Assembly (NCBI RefSeq): GCF_000372745.1 | Contig: NZ_KB889686.1 | Coordinates: forward strand, 195 to 64,194 | Length of the DNA: 64,000 nt | Source: Embleya scabrispora DSM 41855 | GTDB taxonomy: Bacteria; Actinomycetota; Actinomycetes; Streptomycetales; Streptomycetaceae | Direction of reading: 5' to 3' | In this document: positions 1 through 7,956 of the stretch, piece by piece | How positions within the stretch are numbered: the first letter of the stretch is position 1 | Layout: each line of letters starts with the position of its first letter | The notes under the pieces: model-generated | What the model was told of the DNA's origin: nothing | Databases searched by the model: none | The model's input: the letters and a program-made list of their open reading frames with translations, nothing else | Position numbers and translations under genes: made by a program

Positions 1-843
1 GGCGAGATCAAGATCAAGGTCGATGCCGCCGAGCGCGTCGTCGCCCGCGCGAACAAGCGCCTGGCCGCCGAGGTTGCCGCTCATCAGGCACGTTTGGACG
101 ACCACGCCTCGCGGCGACAGGCCGACACGACGGCGGGTCGGCGCGGGGCCAATGGGCGGCCGCCCGTGCCACTGGAATCCAAGACGGTCGTCATCCGGCA
201 ACGCGCCCGACTGGAACGGGCACTGGCACATCTGGCACTTGTGCGCGACCCTCGACCGGCGCCGTCATCCACAGCCCATGCTTCGCTCAACGATCCCGAC
301 TCCCGCCTGATGGTGGGCAAACACGGTGGCTACGTCCAGGGCTACAACGTGCAGATCGCGTGCGCGCGCCGACAGGTGCTGCTGGCGATCGAGATGCACG
401 ACAACCCTGCCGACATGACCGCTCTGGTCCCGATGGTGCGGCAGACACAGCGCAACTGCCGGGCCGCCGGCGTTGTCGACGACGTGAACGTCTGGCTCGC
501 GGACAACGGCTACGCGTCGGCCGCGAACTTCGACGCGCTCGCCGAATTGCCGCTGCTCGTCGCGGTGACCGGCGGCGCACCACAGCTCACCGCCCAGCCG
601 GATGTCACCTCGATCAGCGCAGCGCATCGTCCCATGGCCGACCGGCTGGCCACTCCAGAAGGCCGCCGCCTCTACAAACGCCGAGCCGCGCTGGTGGAGC
701 CCGGCTTCGCCCAGCTGTTTCAGCGATTCGGGCGCGACCTCCACTACCGCGGGCGCGACGGTGTCGACACCGAGGTCAAGCTCCTGGGCCTTGTCCACAA
801 CCTGAACAAACTGTTCCGGCACACGGCGATTCCAACGTCTTGA
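1..843 (+). CDS. IS1182-family DDE transposase, C-terminal part
   Basis: The frame is open from the first base, so the start lies to the left of the window; about 280 codons are visible. The order of motifs fits the catalytic half of an IS1182/DUF772-type transposase: an NDPDSRLM segment followed by GYVQGYNVQ, then LADNGY (acidic residue of the DDE triad, about codon 168), and VEPGFAQLF near codon 233, where the final catalytic glutamate lies. The end is intact and the reading frame has no stops, so the transposase could still be functional. DNA cleavage and strand transfer of its own element is the expected role. Both catalytic residues are read by eye; the first aspartate would be upstream. 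Confidence 0.85.
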   Translation, partial: GEIKIKVDAAERVVARANKRLAAEVAAHQARLDDHASRRQADTTAGRRGANGRPPVPLESKTVVIRQRARLERALAHLALVRDPRPAPSSTAHASLNDPDSRLMVGKHGGYVQGYNVQIACARRQVLLAIEMHDNPADMTALVPMVRQTQRNCRAAGVVDDVNVWLADNGYASAANFDALAELPLLVAVTGGAPQLTAQPDVTSISAAHRPMADRLATPEGRRLYKRRAALVEPGFAQLFQRFGRDLHYRGRDGVDTEVKLLGLVHNLNKLFRHTAIPTS

Positions 844-875
844 CAACTACACCGGTGAAGTTGTGCGACAGCCTC
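1..875 (+). mobile_element. right end of an IS1182-like insertion sequence
   Basis: The window opens inside a transposase reading frame that ends at 843. About 17 bases downstream lies TTGTGCGACAGCCTC (861-875), which reads as a plausible right terminal inverted repeat (GAGGCTGTCGCACAA on the other strand). The left end, and so the matching repeat and any target duplication, lie outside the window. The terminal repeat assignment is inference from position and from memory of IS1182-family ends. Confidence 0.4.
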
Positions 876-1119
876 GTCCCCGTCCCGTCCCCGTCACGAA
901 ACCCGCGCAGGCGGGTTGGGGTGCGCGCCCACCCGGCGTATTTCCGGCAGCGGTACACCACCACAACGATGGGCCGGCCGGCCGACGACCGTCTTCGCCA
1001 CATCCCGGCAGTCATCCCGCCCGCTGCCTTCCGGCTTTCGGCCGGCGGGGTCGACGCGGCGGCCGGGCCGAAACCGGACTCACCAGCCGCGATGGCATGC
1101 CCGCGCCCCCGCGAGGGGA
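844..1119. other. intergenic stretch between IS end and WD40 gene
   Basis: No gene is supported here. The stretch holds short C-rich direct repeats (GTCCCCGTCCC-type at about 876-897) just outside the presumed IS end, and the downstream side of the convergent WD40 gene. Confidence 0.4.
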
Positions 1120-2232
1120 TCAGGTGTGGCGCAGGGTGGCGAGTTCGCGGCCGAAGGCGATCACCAGGCGGTTGCCCGGGGCCACGGTCAGGGCGTCCAC
1201 CGGCAAGGGGAAGAGCAGGCAGGGGCTGAGCGGGGTGCGGGTGGTCAGGTCCCATACGCGTACCGTGCCGCGCTCGTCGGGGGCGCCGGTGGAGCCACCG
1301 ATCGCCGCGATCGGCCGGCCGTCGAGCAGTCCGGTGGCCACGGCCGATACGCGCTCGGCAAGCGGAGCACCGAGCGGCTCGCGCGTGGTCAGGTCCCATA
1401 CCCGCGCCGCGTCCCAGCTGCCGGTCACCGCGACCGGGCGGTCCCGGACGACGGCCGTGGCCACTCCGGTGACCACGCACCTGTGCCCGGTCAGGGGTGG
1501 GCCGGACTCCGCCCCGGTGGTCAGGTCGAAGACCCGCACCGCGTTCTCGCACGCGGCGTCCCGGCCGGACGCGGCCCCGGCCACGACGACCGGGCGACCC
1601 TCGACCACGGCTGACGCCACCGCCCACACCGCGTCGGTCAGCGGTTCGCCGACCGGCAGGCCGGTGGCCGGATCCCACACGCGTACGCCGGCCGCGTCGC
1701 CGGTGACCGCGACCGGGCGACCGGCCACGACGGCCCGTGCCGCACCGACCCAGGCGGTTCGGCCGACCAGGGGCCGGCACAGCTGGTGCCCGCGGTCGAG
1801 GTCGAACACCCGCACCGTCGTACCCCACCCGGCGGTGCCCGCGACCACGACCGGGCGCCCGCCGACCCACGCGGTGGTCACCGCGTCCACGGGTCCGTCG
1901 TGCCCGAGCAGCGGCTCACCGATCGGCTGCTCGGGCACCAGTGCTCGGACCCACGGCGCGGCATCGCGGACGGCGGCGTCCGGATCGGCGGCCGTCGTGG
2001 CGGCAGCCGTATCGGCGGCAGGCGAGGCGGCGTCCGCGCCATCTCGCGCGACCGGATGGCGGGCCGCCGCCCACGGCCCGGTCACCCAGTCCAGCCGCCA
2101 CCGCGACGGGAGTTCGGGTCCGGCAGGGTGGTTCGCCGAGGTCGGCTCCGTCGACGTGCCGTCGTCGCCGCGGACGTCATCGACGTCGCCCGCCGCGAGC
2201 CAGGAGATGCCATCCTGCACAACATTGGACAT
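1120..2232 (-). CDS. WD40-repeat beta-propeller protein
   Basis: The protein has about 370 residues. The frame stays open upstream to 2394, but the segment before the ATG at 2232 is Arg/Gly-rich with no protein character, so I place the start at MSNVVQDGISW. Residues 1-100 are a low-complexity Ala/Asp/Pro-rich leader. From about residue 110 there are six degenerate blades built on a repeated pattern of GRPVAVTG followed by VRVWDL or VRVFDL. This is the actinomycete style of WD40 propeller, a scaffold for protein-protein contacts. No signal peptide, membrane segment or catalytic domain is visible, so it is probably cytosolic. It is on the same strand as the quinone oxidoreductase and about 170 bases downstream of it. 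The partner and function are unknown. Confidence 0.75.
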   Translation of the reverse strand: MSNVVQDGISWLAAGDVDDVRGDDGTSTEPTSANHPAGPELPSRWRLDWVTGPWAAARHPVARDGADAASPAADTAAATTAADPDAAVRDAAPWVRALVPEQPIGEPLLGHDGPVDAVTTAWVGGRPVVVAGTAGWGTTVRVFDLDRGHQLCRPLVGRTAWVGAARAVVAGRPVAVTGDAAGVRVWDPATGLPVGEPLTDAVWAVASAVVEGRPVVVAGAASGRDAACENAVRVFDLTTGAESGPPLTGHRCVVTGVATAVVRDRPVAVTGSWDAARVWDLTTREPLGAPLAERVSAVATGLLDGRPIAAIGGSTGAPDERGTVRVWDLTTRTPLSPCLLFPLPVDALTVAPGNRLVIAFGRELATLRHT

Positions 2233-2398
2233 ATCACCATTGTGCCCGCCGTCACCCACCGTGCGCACGGCCGCCGGGCCGATACCGCGCCGAGAAATCG
2301 ACGCCCGACCCGATGCCCCGCCCGCCTTCCGCACCCGACTCGACGTCGGCCCGCGGGTACCCGTCGCCGTCCGGGTGCGACATCCGGTCGCCACCGGC

Positions 2399-3373
2399 CT
2401 ACACCGTCAGCACCACCTTTCCCTCGGCCGCCCGGCTCTCCAGTGCGGCATGCGCCTCCGCCGCCCGGGCCAGCGGGAAGCGGGTGATGGTCGGGACCAG
2501 CACACCCGCGGCCGCGTCGTGCAGCGCCCGGGTGGTCGTCTCGCGCCAACCACCGGGCGGCACCATGTTCGGGCCGATCGCCCAGGTCGCGGTCAGTTCT
2601 CGCTCGACCAGGTCGCGGGTGCCGATCTCGGTCGGCTCGCCGGAGGCCCACCCGTACATCAGGAACCGCCCACCGGGGCGCAGCAGTTCCAACGCCTGCC
2701 GGCCCAGTGTGCCGCCGACGCCGTCCAGCACGACGCCGACCTCCCATCCGGCCAGGGCCTTCCGGACCTGCTCGGGCCAGTCCGGCGCGCGATAGTCCAC
2801 CGCGACATCGGCGCCCAGCGTGCGTACCCGCTCCACCTTCGCCGGGCCGCCGGCGGCCCCCACCACCAGCGCGCCGGCGGCCTGCGCCGCTTGGACGAAC
2901 AGGCCGCCCAGGCCACCGGCGGCGGACATCACCAGCACCACGTCCCGCTCCGTCAACCGGGCCACGCCGAGGATGCCCCGCGCCGTGGTCCCGGTGGTGA
3001 TCGCCGCGACCGCGACGTCGTCGGCCAGTTCGTCGGGCAGCGGATACAGCGCGGCCAGGTCGGCGAGCGCCTGCTCGGCGTATCCGCCCTCGCGACCCAG
3101 TTGCGCGACGACCCGGCGGCCCAGCCAGTCCGCGGACACCCCGGGGCCGACCGCACCCACCACACCGGCCACCTCGGCACCGGGGGTGATCGGCAACGGC
3201 GGCGGTCGGTGCGGGCCGACCGCGATGCCGCGGCGGAGTCTGGTCTCGATCAGGTGGACGCCGCTCGCCCGCACGTCGATGCGTACCTGTCCCGCGGCGG
3301 GCACCGGGTCGGGGACCTCTTCGAGGCACAGGTTCTCGGCCGGGCCGAAGGAGTGCAGTCGGATCGCGCGCAT
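2399..3373 (-). CDS. zinc-independent NADPH:quinone oxidoreductase (MDR family)
   Basis: A 324-residue medium-chain dehydrogenase/reductase of the quinone oxidoreductase branch. The N-terminal GroES-like domain opens with MRAIRLHSFG and includes GAEVAGVVGAVGPGV. The Rossmann domain has a VLVMSAAGGLGG dinucleotide-binding loop (about residue 150), followed by a GWASGEPTEIG segment. The zinc-ligand cysteines of alcohol dehydrogenases are absent, as expected for this branch. It should reduce quinones with NADPH, lowering redox-cycling stress. A SoxR/MerR-type promoter lies about 70 bases upstream (3442-3472). The Streptomyces SoxR regulon includes an oxidoreductase of this kind, which supports a redox-stress role. 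The start ATG at 3373 is the only one that keeps the full N-terminal domain. Confidence 0.88.
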   Translation of the reverse strand: MRAIRLHSFGPAENLCLEEVPDPVPAAGQVRIDVRASGVHLIETRLRRGIAVGPHRPPPLPITPGAEVAGVVGAVGPGVSADWLGRRVVAQLGREGGYAEQALADLAALYPLPDELADDVAVAAITTGTTARGILGVARLTERDVVLVMSAAGGLGGLFVQAAQAAGALVVGAAGGPAKVERVRTLGADVAVDYRAPDWPEQVRKALAGWEVGVVLDGVGGTLGRQALELLRPGGRFLMYGWASGEPTEIGTRDLVERELTATWAIGPNMVPPGGWRETTTRALHDAAAGVLVPTITRFPLARAAEAHAALESRAAEGKVVLTV

Positions 3374-3441
3374 GGTGTCTCCCGAGTTCGATGGTGGGCG
3401 TGCGCGGGCCGTCCGGCCCGCGCACGCCGGGCGCCGGGATC

Positions 3442-3472
3442 ACTATCGAACCTCAAGTCGACTTGAAGTCAA
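3442..3472 (-). promoter_or_regulatory. SoxR/MerR-type promoter with internal palindrome
   Basis: On the minus strand, TTGACT (3467-3472) and GATAGT (3442-3447) are separated by 19 bases. This is the overlong spacer typical of MerR-family promoters. The spacer and -35 edge contain the palindrome CCTCAAGTCGACTTGAAG (3451-3468, plus strand). It differs at three positions from the Streptomyces SoxR box CCTCAAGTTAACTTGAGG, as I remember it. The promoter drives the quinone oxidoreductase starting at 3373, with a leader of about 60 bases. No soxR gene is in the window, so the regulator would act in trans. Confidence 0.65.
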
Positions 3473-3654
3473 GGTCGAGCGCGCGGCCGACGGTCGGTCG
3501 GCGGCGTACCGGACCTGCCCGCGCCGGCCGCGAGTTCCCGCGCCCACGTACCGACGGCCGCCGGACAGGGCCCGGATCCTGTCCGCCCGACCGGGCCGGG
3601 GGGCGACCCGGGTCGCGTGCAAGTGCGGTGGGGCCGACGCGAGATGATCGCCGC

Positions 3655-4308
3655 ATGCACCAGATCATCTTGATGTCCGATCCCCGCGTGGCCGCCATCC
3701 CGGTGCGGGACTGCGACGAGCCGCTCGTGGACGTCCGCCTCGACGGCTCGCTGCCGGTGGACCTGCGCCAGGCCGAGCGCACTGCCGCGTTCTCGTTCCT
3801 GCGCGTGGGGGTGCTCGACCGGTTGATCAAGGCCCAGGCGGCGCTGCCGCACGGGCTGCGACTGCTGTTCGTCGAGGGTTATCGGCCGCTGTCCCTGCAA
3901 CGCGACTACTTCGAGGAGTACGCGGCCGAACTGCGCGCCGCCAACCCCGACTGGTCCGCCGACCGAATCCACGCCGCGGCCAGCCGCTACGTCTCGCCGC
4001 CCGACATCGCCCCGCACAGCGCCGGGGCGGCGGTCGACCTGACCCTGGTGGACCCGGACGGACGCGAACTCGACCTCGGCACCCCGATGAACGCCAGCCC
4101 CGAGGAGAGCGACGGCGCGTGCTACACCGGCGCCGAGAACATCACCGCGGCCGCCCGCGCCAACCGCGACGTGCTCGGCGCCGCCCTGACCGCCGCCGGC
4201 CTGGTCAACTACGCCACCGAGTGGTGGCACTGGTCCTACGGCGACCGCTATTGGGCGCTGGCCACCGGCGCCGAGGTCGCCCTGTACGGGCCTCGCGAGC
4301 TCGACTGA
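3655..4308 (+). CDS. VanX-like D-alanyl-D-alanine dipeptidase (peptidase M15D)
   Basis: A 217-residue protein close to the usual VanX length. GYRP (Arg77) and the M15D zinc site are present: His121 and Asp128 in the PHSAGAAVDL segment, and the EWWHW motif with catalytic Glu189 and zinc ligand His192. It should hydrolyse D-Ala-D-Ala-type dipeptides in the cytosol, either for peptidoglycan turnover or as a resistance-like activity. There is no signal peptide. The vanH and vanA partners needed for glycopeptide resistance are not nearby, so a stand-alone housekeeping dipeptidase is more likely than a resistance gene. The start is the ATG at 3655; the open upstream extension is Arg/Pro-rich and not protein-like. 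Confidence 0.88.
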   Translation: MHQIILMSDPRVAAIPVRDCDEPLVDVRLDGSLPVDLRQAERTAAFSFLRVGVLDRLIKAQAALPHGLRLLFVEGYRPLSLQRDYFEEYAAELRAANPDWSADRIHAAASRYVSPPDIAPHSAGAAVDLTLVDPDGRELDLGTPMNASPEESDGACYTGAENITAAARANRDVLGAALTAAGLVNYATEWWHWSYGDRYWALATGAEVALYGPRELD

Positions 4309-4313
4309 CGGCC

Positions 4314-4331
4314 GCTTCGGGCGCCCGAAGC
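4314..4331 (+). terminator. hairpin after dipeptidase gene
   Basis: An 18-base perfect palindrome, GCTTCGGGCGCCCGAAGC (7-bp stem, GCGC loop), starts five bases after the dipeptidase stop codon. It fits a short GC-type terminator without a T-run, common in actinomycetes. Confidence 0.5.
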
Positions 4332-4527
4332 CGACGGCGGACGGCCGAGGACGACGGACGCCCGAGGACCACGGTCGGTGGCGGGTCGTGACCGTCGGCG
4401 TGCATCAGTCCAGGCAGTCGGGACATTCTTTCGGGATGGGTGGGATCGGCAGCGGACGTGCGGCCGTACACGGCACGTCATCCGTTCTTCGCTCCTGACC
4501 CACGACCCGATGCGCGCCCTCGGCCGT

Positions 4528-4565
4528 CGCCGCGGCCCACAGGCACCCGCCTGTGGGCCGCGGCG
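4528..4565. terminator. strong 17-bp stem-loop
   Basis: A perfect 17-bp stem with a 4-base loop (ACCC) lies between the dipeptidase and the acetyltransferase. The left arm is CGCCGCGGCCCACAGGC. It has no U-tract but is by far the strongest hairpin in this stretch and would insulate the two transcription units. It could work in either direction. Confidence 0.6.
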
Positions 4566-4662
4566 CGTTCGAGGATCGGCGCGAGGGGATCGGCTCGATC
4601 CGGCCGGGCGGACCCGCGGATAGGGTGCGTTGCGTTCTTCGGATCATCCAAGGAGGCGGCAC

Positions 4663-5097
4663 GTGGTCGACATCGGCAGACTCACACCGGCGGACCGGGC
4701 GGACTGGCAGGTCCTGTTCGAGGGCTACAACACGTTCTACGAGCGCACCTTGGCCCCCGAACTGTTCGACCGGGCCTGGACCGCGTTCCAGGACGACACC
4801 AGAATGCACGCGCTGGGCGCGAAGGTGGACGGCCGACTGGTCGGCATCACCCACTTTCTCGTGCATGCCAGCACCACGGCGCCCGACGTCTGTTACCTCC
4901 AGGACCTGTTCACCGCGCCGGAGGCCCGGGGTCGGGGCGTGGCCGGGGCACTGATCGCCGCGGTGGCCGATTGGGCCCGCGAACGGGAGTGCTCGCGGGT
5001 GTACTGGTCCACCCACCAGGACAACGCCACGGCCCGCCGGCTCTACGACCGGGTGGGGCTGAACCGCGGTTTCGTGCTGTACCAGATCGGCCTCTGA
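4663..5097 (+). CDS. GNAT-family N-acetyltransferase
   Basis: The GTG start at 4663 is preceded by a clear AGGAGG ribosome site, giving 144 residues. The acetyl-CoA loop [12 protein letters not shown] (about residues 88-99) and the C-terminal segment [13 protein letters not shown] are textbook GNAT motifs. A family of this length usually acetylates a primary amine on a small molecule, peptide or protein. The substrate cannot be predicted. It is a single-gene unit, with a strong hairpin upstream and a convergent gene downstream. Confidence 0.88.
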   Translation: MVDIGRLTPADRADWQVLFEGYNTFYERTLAPELFDRAWTAFQDDTRMHALGAKVDGRLVGITHFLVHASTTAPDVCYLQDLFTAPEARGRGVAGALIAAVADWARERECSRVYWSTHQDNATARRLYDRVGLNRGFVLYQIGL

Positions 5098-5139
5098 CGC
5101 GGCGATCCACCGCGCACGGCGATCCGCGGCGGCCCCTGG

Positions 5140-5892
5140 TCAGCGAGCGAGTTGCCCGGCCAGCAGTGCGGGCGCCTCGGCCAGGGACGGGCCGTACCAG
5201 GTGAGGTGGCGTCCGCTGACGAGCGCGGTCGGGATGCCCGGGAACGCCTCGGGGCCGTCCTCGGCCGTGAACGCGTAGGGCTCGTCCGGCAGCACCACCA
5301 AGTCCGGCTCGGTGGCCAGGAGTTCGTCCAGGGAGACCTTGGGCCAGCGCTCCGCGTGGGTCGCGAGGACGTTCTCGATCGCGAAGCGGGAGAGGACGTC
5401 GGCGGCGAAGGTGTCCCGGCCCGCCGCCATCCACGGCCGGCGCCACACCGGGATGATCGCCCGCCGCGGCCGAGCCGGCGGCACCGCGGTCCACGCGGCC
5501 CGGCACCGATCGAGCCAGGGCGGGGCGGGCAGCCGGCAACCGAGCACGAGCATGCGCTCCAGTGCCGTGAACGCCTCGTCCAGAGCGCGAACCCGAGTCA
5601 CCCACACGGCGATTCCGGCGGAGCGCAGGGCGGCCAGATCGGCCGCGCGGTTCTCCTCCTCGTTGGCCAGGACCAGGTCAGGGCCGAGCGCGCGGATCGT
5701 GTCCAGGTCGGGGTTCTTGGTGCCGCGGACCCGGACCACGTCCAGCTCGGCGGGATGCGAGCACCAGTCGGTGGCACCGACCAGCAGACCGGGCGCGCTC
5801 GCCGCGACCGCCTCGGTGAGCGAGGGGACGAGCGAGACCACCCGGCGCACGTCGGCCGGTACGGGCACGGTGAGGTCGAGGTCGTCGCGCAT
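5140..5892 (-). CDS. BtuF-like helical-backbone metal receptor, leaderless form
   Basis: A 250-residue protein with the fold of class III metal or cobalamin binding proteins. VVSLVPSLTEAVAA near the N-terminus, GPDLVLANEEENR in the linker region, and LLATEPDLVVLPDEPYAF towards the C-terminus are typical of BtuF relatives. It has no signal peptide or lipobox, unlike transport-associated periplasmic receptors. No ABC permease or ATPase is adjacent. The family is common in actinobacteria as a soluble protein whose ligand is undefined; vitamin B12 binding is possible but not shown. The ATG at 5892 is well placed. Confidence 0.8.
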   Translation of the reverse strand: MRDDLDLTVPVPADVRRVVSLVPSLTEAVAASAPGLLVGATDWCSHPAELDVVRVRGTKNPDLDTIRALGPDLVLANEEENRAADLAALRSAGIAVWVTRVRALDEAFTALERMLVLGCRLPAPPWLDRCRAAWTAVPPARPRRAIIPVWRRPWMAAGRDTFAADVLSRFAIENVLATHAERWPKVSLDELLATEPDLVVLPDEPYAFTAEDGPEAFPGIPTALVSGRHLTWYGPSLAEAPALLAGQLAR

Positions 5893-6013
5893 GGCTCGAC
5901 CCTACGACTCGGATTGCGGGCAGCGGTCCTCGGGATGCCCGCATGGCCGATCCCGCCCGGGCCCGCGGGGGTTGGGCCCCGGCGGCGATCAAGGTGTCTT
6001 CCAGGCCGGCTCC

Positions 6014-6358
6014 ATGACCACGAGCATGGAGAACGGCACCTCCGACCGGGCCGGCGACACCGACCGCCCCTTCGACAGCGGCCCGTTCGACGCCCTGCGG
6101 GCGGACGCGACAGCCAACCTCACCGGCTTGCGCGAACTGTACGAACAACCCGGCGCGGCGGCGGCCGCCAACGAGGTCTACCCGCACTGCCCCAAGGCCC
6201 TGTTGCGCAGTTCGGCCCGGAAGCCCGAGGGGTGGCTGCCCGCCGACGCGCAGCCGAGTTCGGCCGAGGTGACGCCGGCTCGGTTGCGCATGCCGGGGTT
6301 GACCATCGCGGACGTCCGGCAGGCGGAGGAGGACTCGCTCAAGTACCGCTACGAATAG
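6014..6358 (+). pseudogene. C-terminal remnant of a PPOX-type flavoprotein
   Basis: The readable 114-residue frame contains a segment (VYPHCPKALLRS, then a W-rich stretch) that matches the C-terminal end of pyridoxamine-phosphate-oxidase-like proteins with the usual 'HCxKAxxRS' motif. The front part, where the split-barrel flavin-binding domain should be, is missing. The preceding sequence is the antisense of the BtuF-like gene. I therefore read this as a truncated gene fused to a short unrelated leader. A short functional protein starting at ATG 6014 is not excluded. Confidence 0.55.
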
Positions 6359-6596
6359 CCGAGGCGGCCGGCGAGCGGGACGGCCGGCCGCGTCGGGGTT
6401 GGCAGCGGCCGGAATCGGGGAATGCGATCTCCGTTCCGGCCGACGCGCCGGTGGACCCGCCGGCCGACTCACCGGTGGACCGTCGAAGGAACCGAGTGCC
6501 GGCCGACCGGTCCGGTCCACCGAAGAACCTGCCGCGAATGCGAATCGTCTGCGAAGCTCCCATGAACCCCCTGCGAGACCCTTGGAGTACGCGCCC

Positions 6597-7253
6597 GTGG
6601 ATGCCCTGCCGCCCGCCGACCCCACCGTGCTGCACCCGATGCCGGGGCAGCCGCGCGTGGTCCTGCTCAAGCCGTTGGTGACCTCGCCGCTGATCGAGGT
6701 CGGCGAATTCTCGTACTACGACGACCCGGACGATCCCACCGCGTTCGAGACCCGCAACGTGCTCTACCACTACGGTCCGGAGCGGCTGTTGATCGGCCGG
6801 TTCTGCGCGTTGGGCGAGGGCGTACGGTTCATCATGAACGGTGCCAACCATCGTATGGACGGGCCCTCGACGTTTCCGTTCCCGATCATGGGCGGCTCCT
6901 GGGCCGAGCACTTCGATCTGATCACCGGGCTCCCGGGTCGAGGCGACACGGTGGTGGGCAACGACGTGTGGTTCGGCTATCGATCCACCGTGATGCCCGG
7001 CGTCCGGATCGGCCACGGCGCGGTCGTCGCCTCCGGCGCGGTCGTGGTGGACGACGTCCCGGACTACACGATCGTCGGCGGCAATCCGGCCCGCCCGATC
7101 CGCGCCCGCCACAGCCCGGCGGACATCGCCCGCCTGCTCGAACTGGCCTGGTGGGACTGGCCCATCGAACACATCACCCGCCACGTACGCACCATCATGT
7201 CCGGCACGGTCGCCGACCTGGCCGCGGTCGTGCCGGAACCGGGCGCGCGGTAA
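6597..7253 (+). CDS. Vat/CatB-type hexapeptide acetyltransferase
   Basis: The GTG at 6597 follows a GGAG site by nine bases and gives 218 residues. The segment MNGANHRMDGPSTFPF carries the catalytic histidine (His85) of xenobiotic acetyltransferases such as streptogramin A acetyltransferase VatD. It is followed by left-handed beta-helix hexapeptides (NDVWFGYRSTVMPG, then IGHGAVVASGAVV). The predicted reaction is acetyl transfer from acetyl-CoA to a hydroxyl group of a small molecule. Homology suggests possible streptogramin- or chloramphenicol-type resistance. However, this family also contains non-resistance sugar or antibiotic-tailoring enzymes, so the substrate is uncertain. It is monocistronic. 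Confidence 0.85.
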   Translation: MDALPPADPTVLHPMPGQPRVVLLKPLVTSPLIEVGEFSYYDDPDDPTAFETRNVLYHYGPERLLIGRFCALGEGVRFIMNGANHRMDGPSTFPFPIMGGSWAEHFDLITGLPGRGDTVVGNDVWFGYRSTVMPGVRIGHGAVVASGAVVVDDVPDYTIVGGNPARPIRARHSPADIARLLELAWWDWPIEHITRHVRTIMSGTVADLAAVVPEPGAR

Positions 7254-7290
7254 CCGGGTTTGCCCAAGGTGGCGTAAGCGCGCGGGCGTC

Positions 7291-7848
7291 TCAGGGGGCC
7301 GGGTCGTCGGCTGTGAGGAGGGTTTCGGCCAGTCGGCGGGCCCGGGCAGCCGGAGTGGGGGTGCGCTCGCGCAGGGCGGTGACGATGGCGCCGTCCATCA
7401 GGAGGGCGAACTGCCTTGCCTGTAGGGCTGGTTCGGTAACCTCGGCGGCGGTCAGGAGCTGTTCGAGGTAGTCGACCACACGTTCCTTGTGCGCCGCGGC
7501 GACCCGGTGCGCGGGACTGTCCGGATCGGCGGACTCGATCATCGTGTTGATGAACGCGCAGCCCCGGAAGTCGTTGTGCGCGAACCGCTCGGCGAGCGCG
7601 TCGAAGACGGCGAGCGGGTGGCCGCCCAGCGCCTCGACCCGTTCGGCGAGCCAACTCCGCCAGCGCCGGTCGCGAGCCTCCAGGACGGCGACCACGAGGT
7701 CGTCCTTGCTCGGGAAGTGCCGATACAGCGACGCGCGGCCGACGCCGGACTCGGCCAGGATGCGTTCGATGCCGACGGCGCGGATCCCCTCCGCGTAGAA
7801 GAGTTCCTCGGCGGTGGCGAGCAGGCGGTCTCGGGCTTTGACGGGCAC
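7291..7848 (-). CDS. TetR-family transcriptional repressor
   Basis: A 185-residue protein. Residues 5-50 form the TetR helix-turn-helix (TAEELFYAEGIRAVGIERI then GVGRASLYRHFPSKDDLV). The C-terminal ligand domain contains GCAFINTMIE, a segment frequent in repressors of the YxaF/LmrA-like branch. It is divergent from the AhpD-like gene. The 108-base gap holds two near-identical palindromes, so it very likely represses both itself and the divergent operon. The inducer is unknown; a lipophilic or electrophilic compound is usual for this branch. Confidence 0.9.
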   Translation of the reverse strand: MPVKARDRLLATAEELFYAEGIRAVGIERILAESGVGRASLYRHFPSKDDLVVAVLEARDRRWRSWLAERVEALGGHPLAVFDALAERFAHNDFRGCAFINTMIESADPDSPAHRVAAAHKERVVDYLEQLLTAAEVTEPALQARQFALLMDGAIVTALRERTPTPAARARRLAETLLTADDPAP

Positions 7849-7877
7849 ATTCGGATCCTAACCCCCCTTGACCAAAA

Positions 7878-7924
7878 ACGGTACCGATCAGTACCGTCTG
7901 CGAAACAGCACCGATCGGTACCGT
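7878..7924. promoter_or_regulatory. twin TetR operators in divergent promoter
   Basis: Two 20-base palindromes with the same consensus lie 27 bases apart, centre to centre. ACGGTACCGATCAGTACCGT spans 7878-7897 and ACAGCACCGATCGGTACCGT spans 7905-7924. The idealised site is ACGGTACCGATCGGTACCGT. They sit between the divergent TetR gene and the AhpD-like gene, which is where an autoregulating TetR repressor binds. Confidence 0.8.
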
Positions 7925-7956
7925 TTTTGCTCCGCTCCAGAATCACGGGGGTCCGC

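Noticed and set aside
863-3466. A long plus-strand frame covering the WD40 and oxidoreductase genes
   Set aside because: Both minus-strand genes have unmistakable domains; the plus-strand product is Arg/Thr/Ser noise.
3655-7253. A resistance island (VanX plus Vat-like enzyme)
   Set aside because: The genes are in separate transcription units, lack the necessary partners, and have the same codon use as their neighbours.
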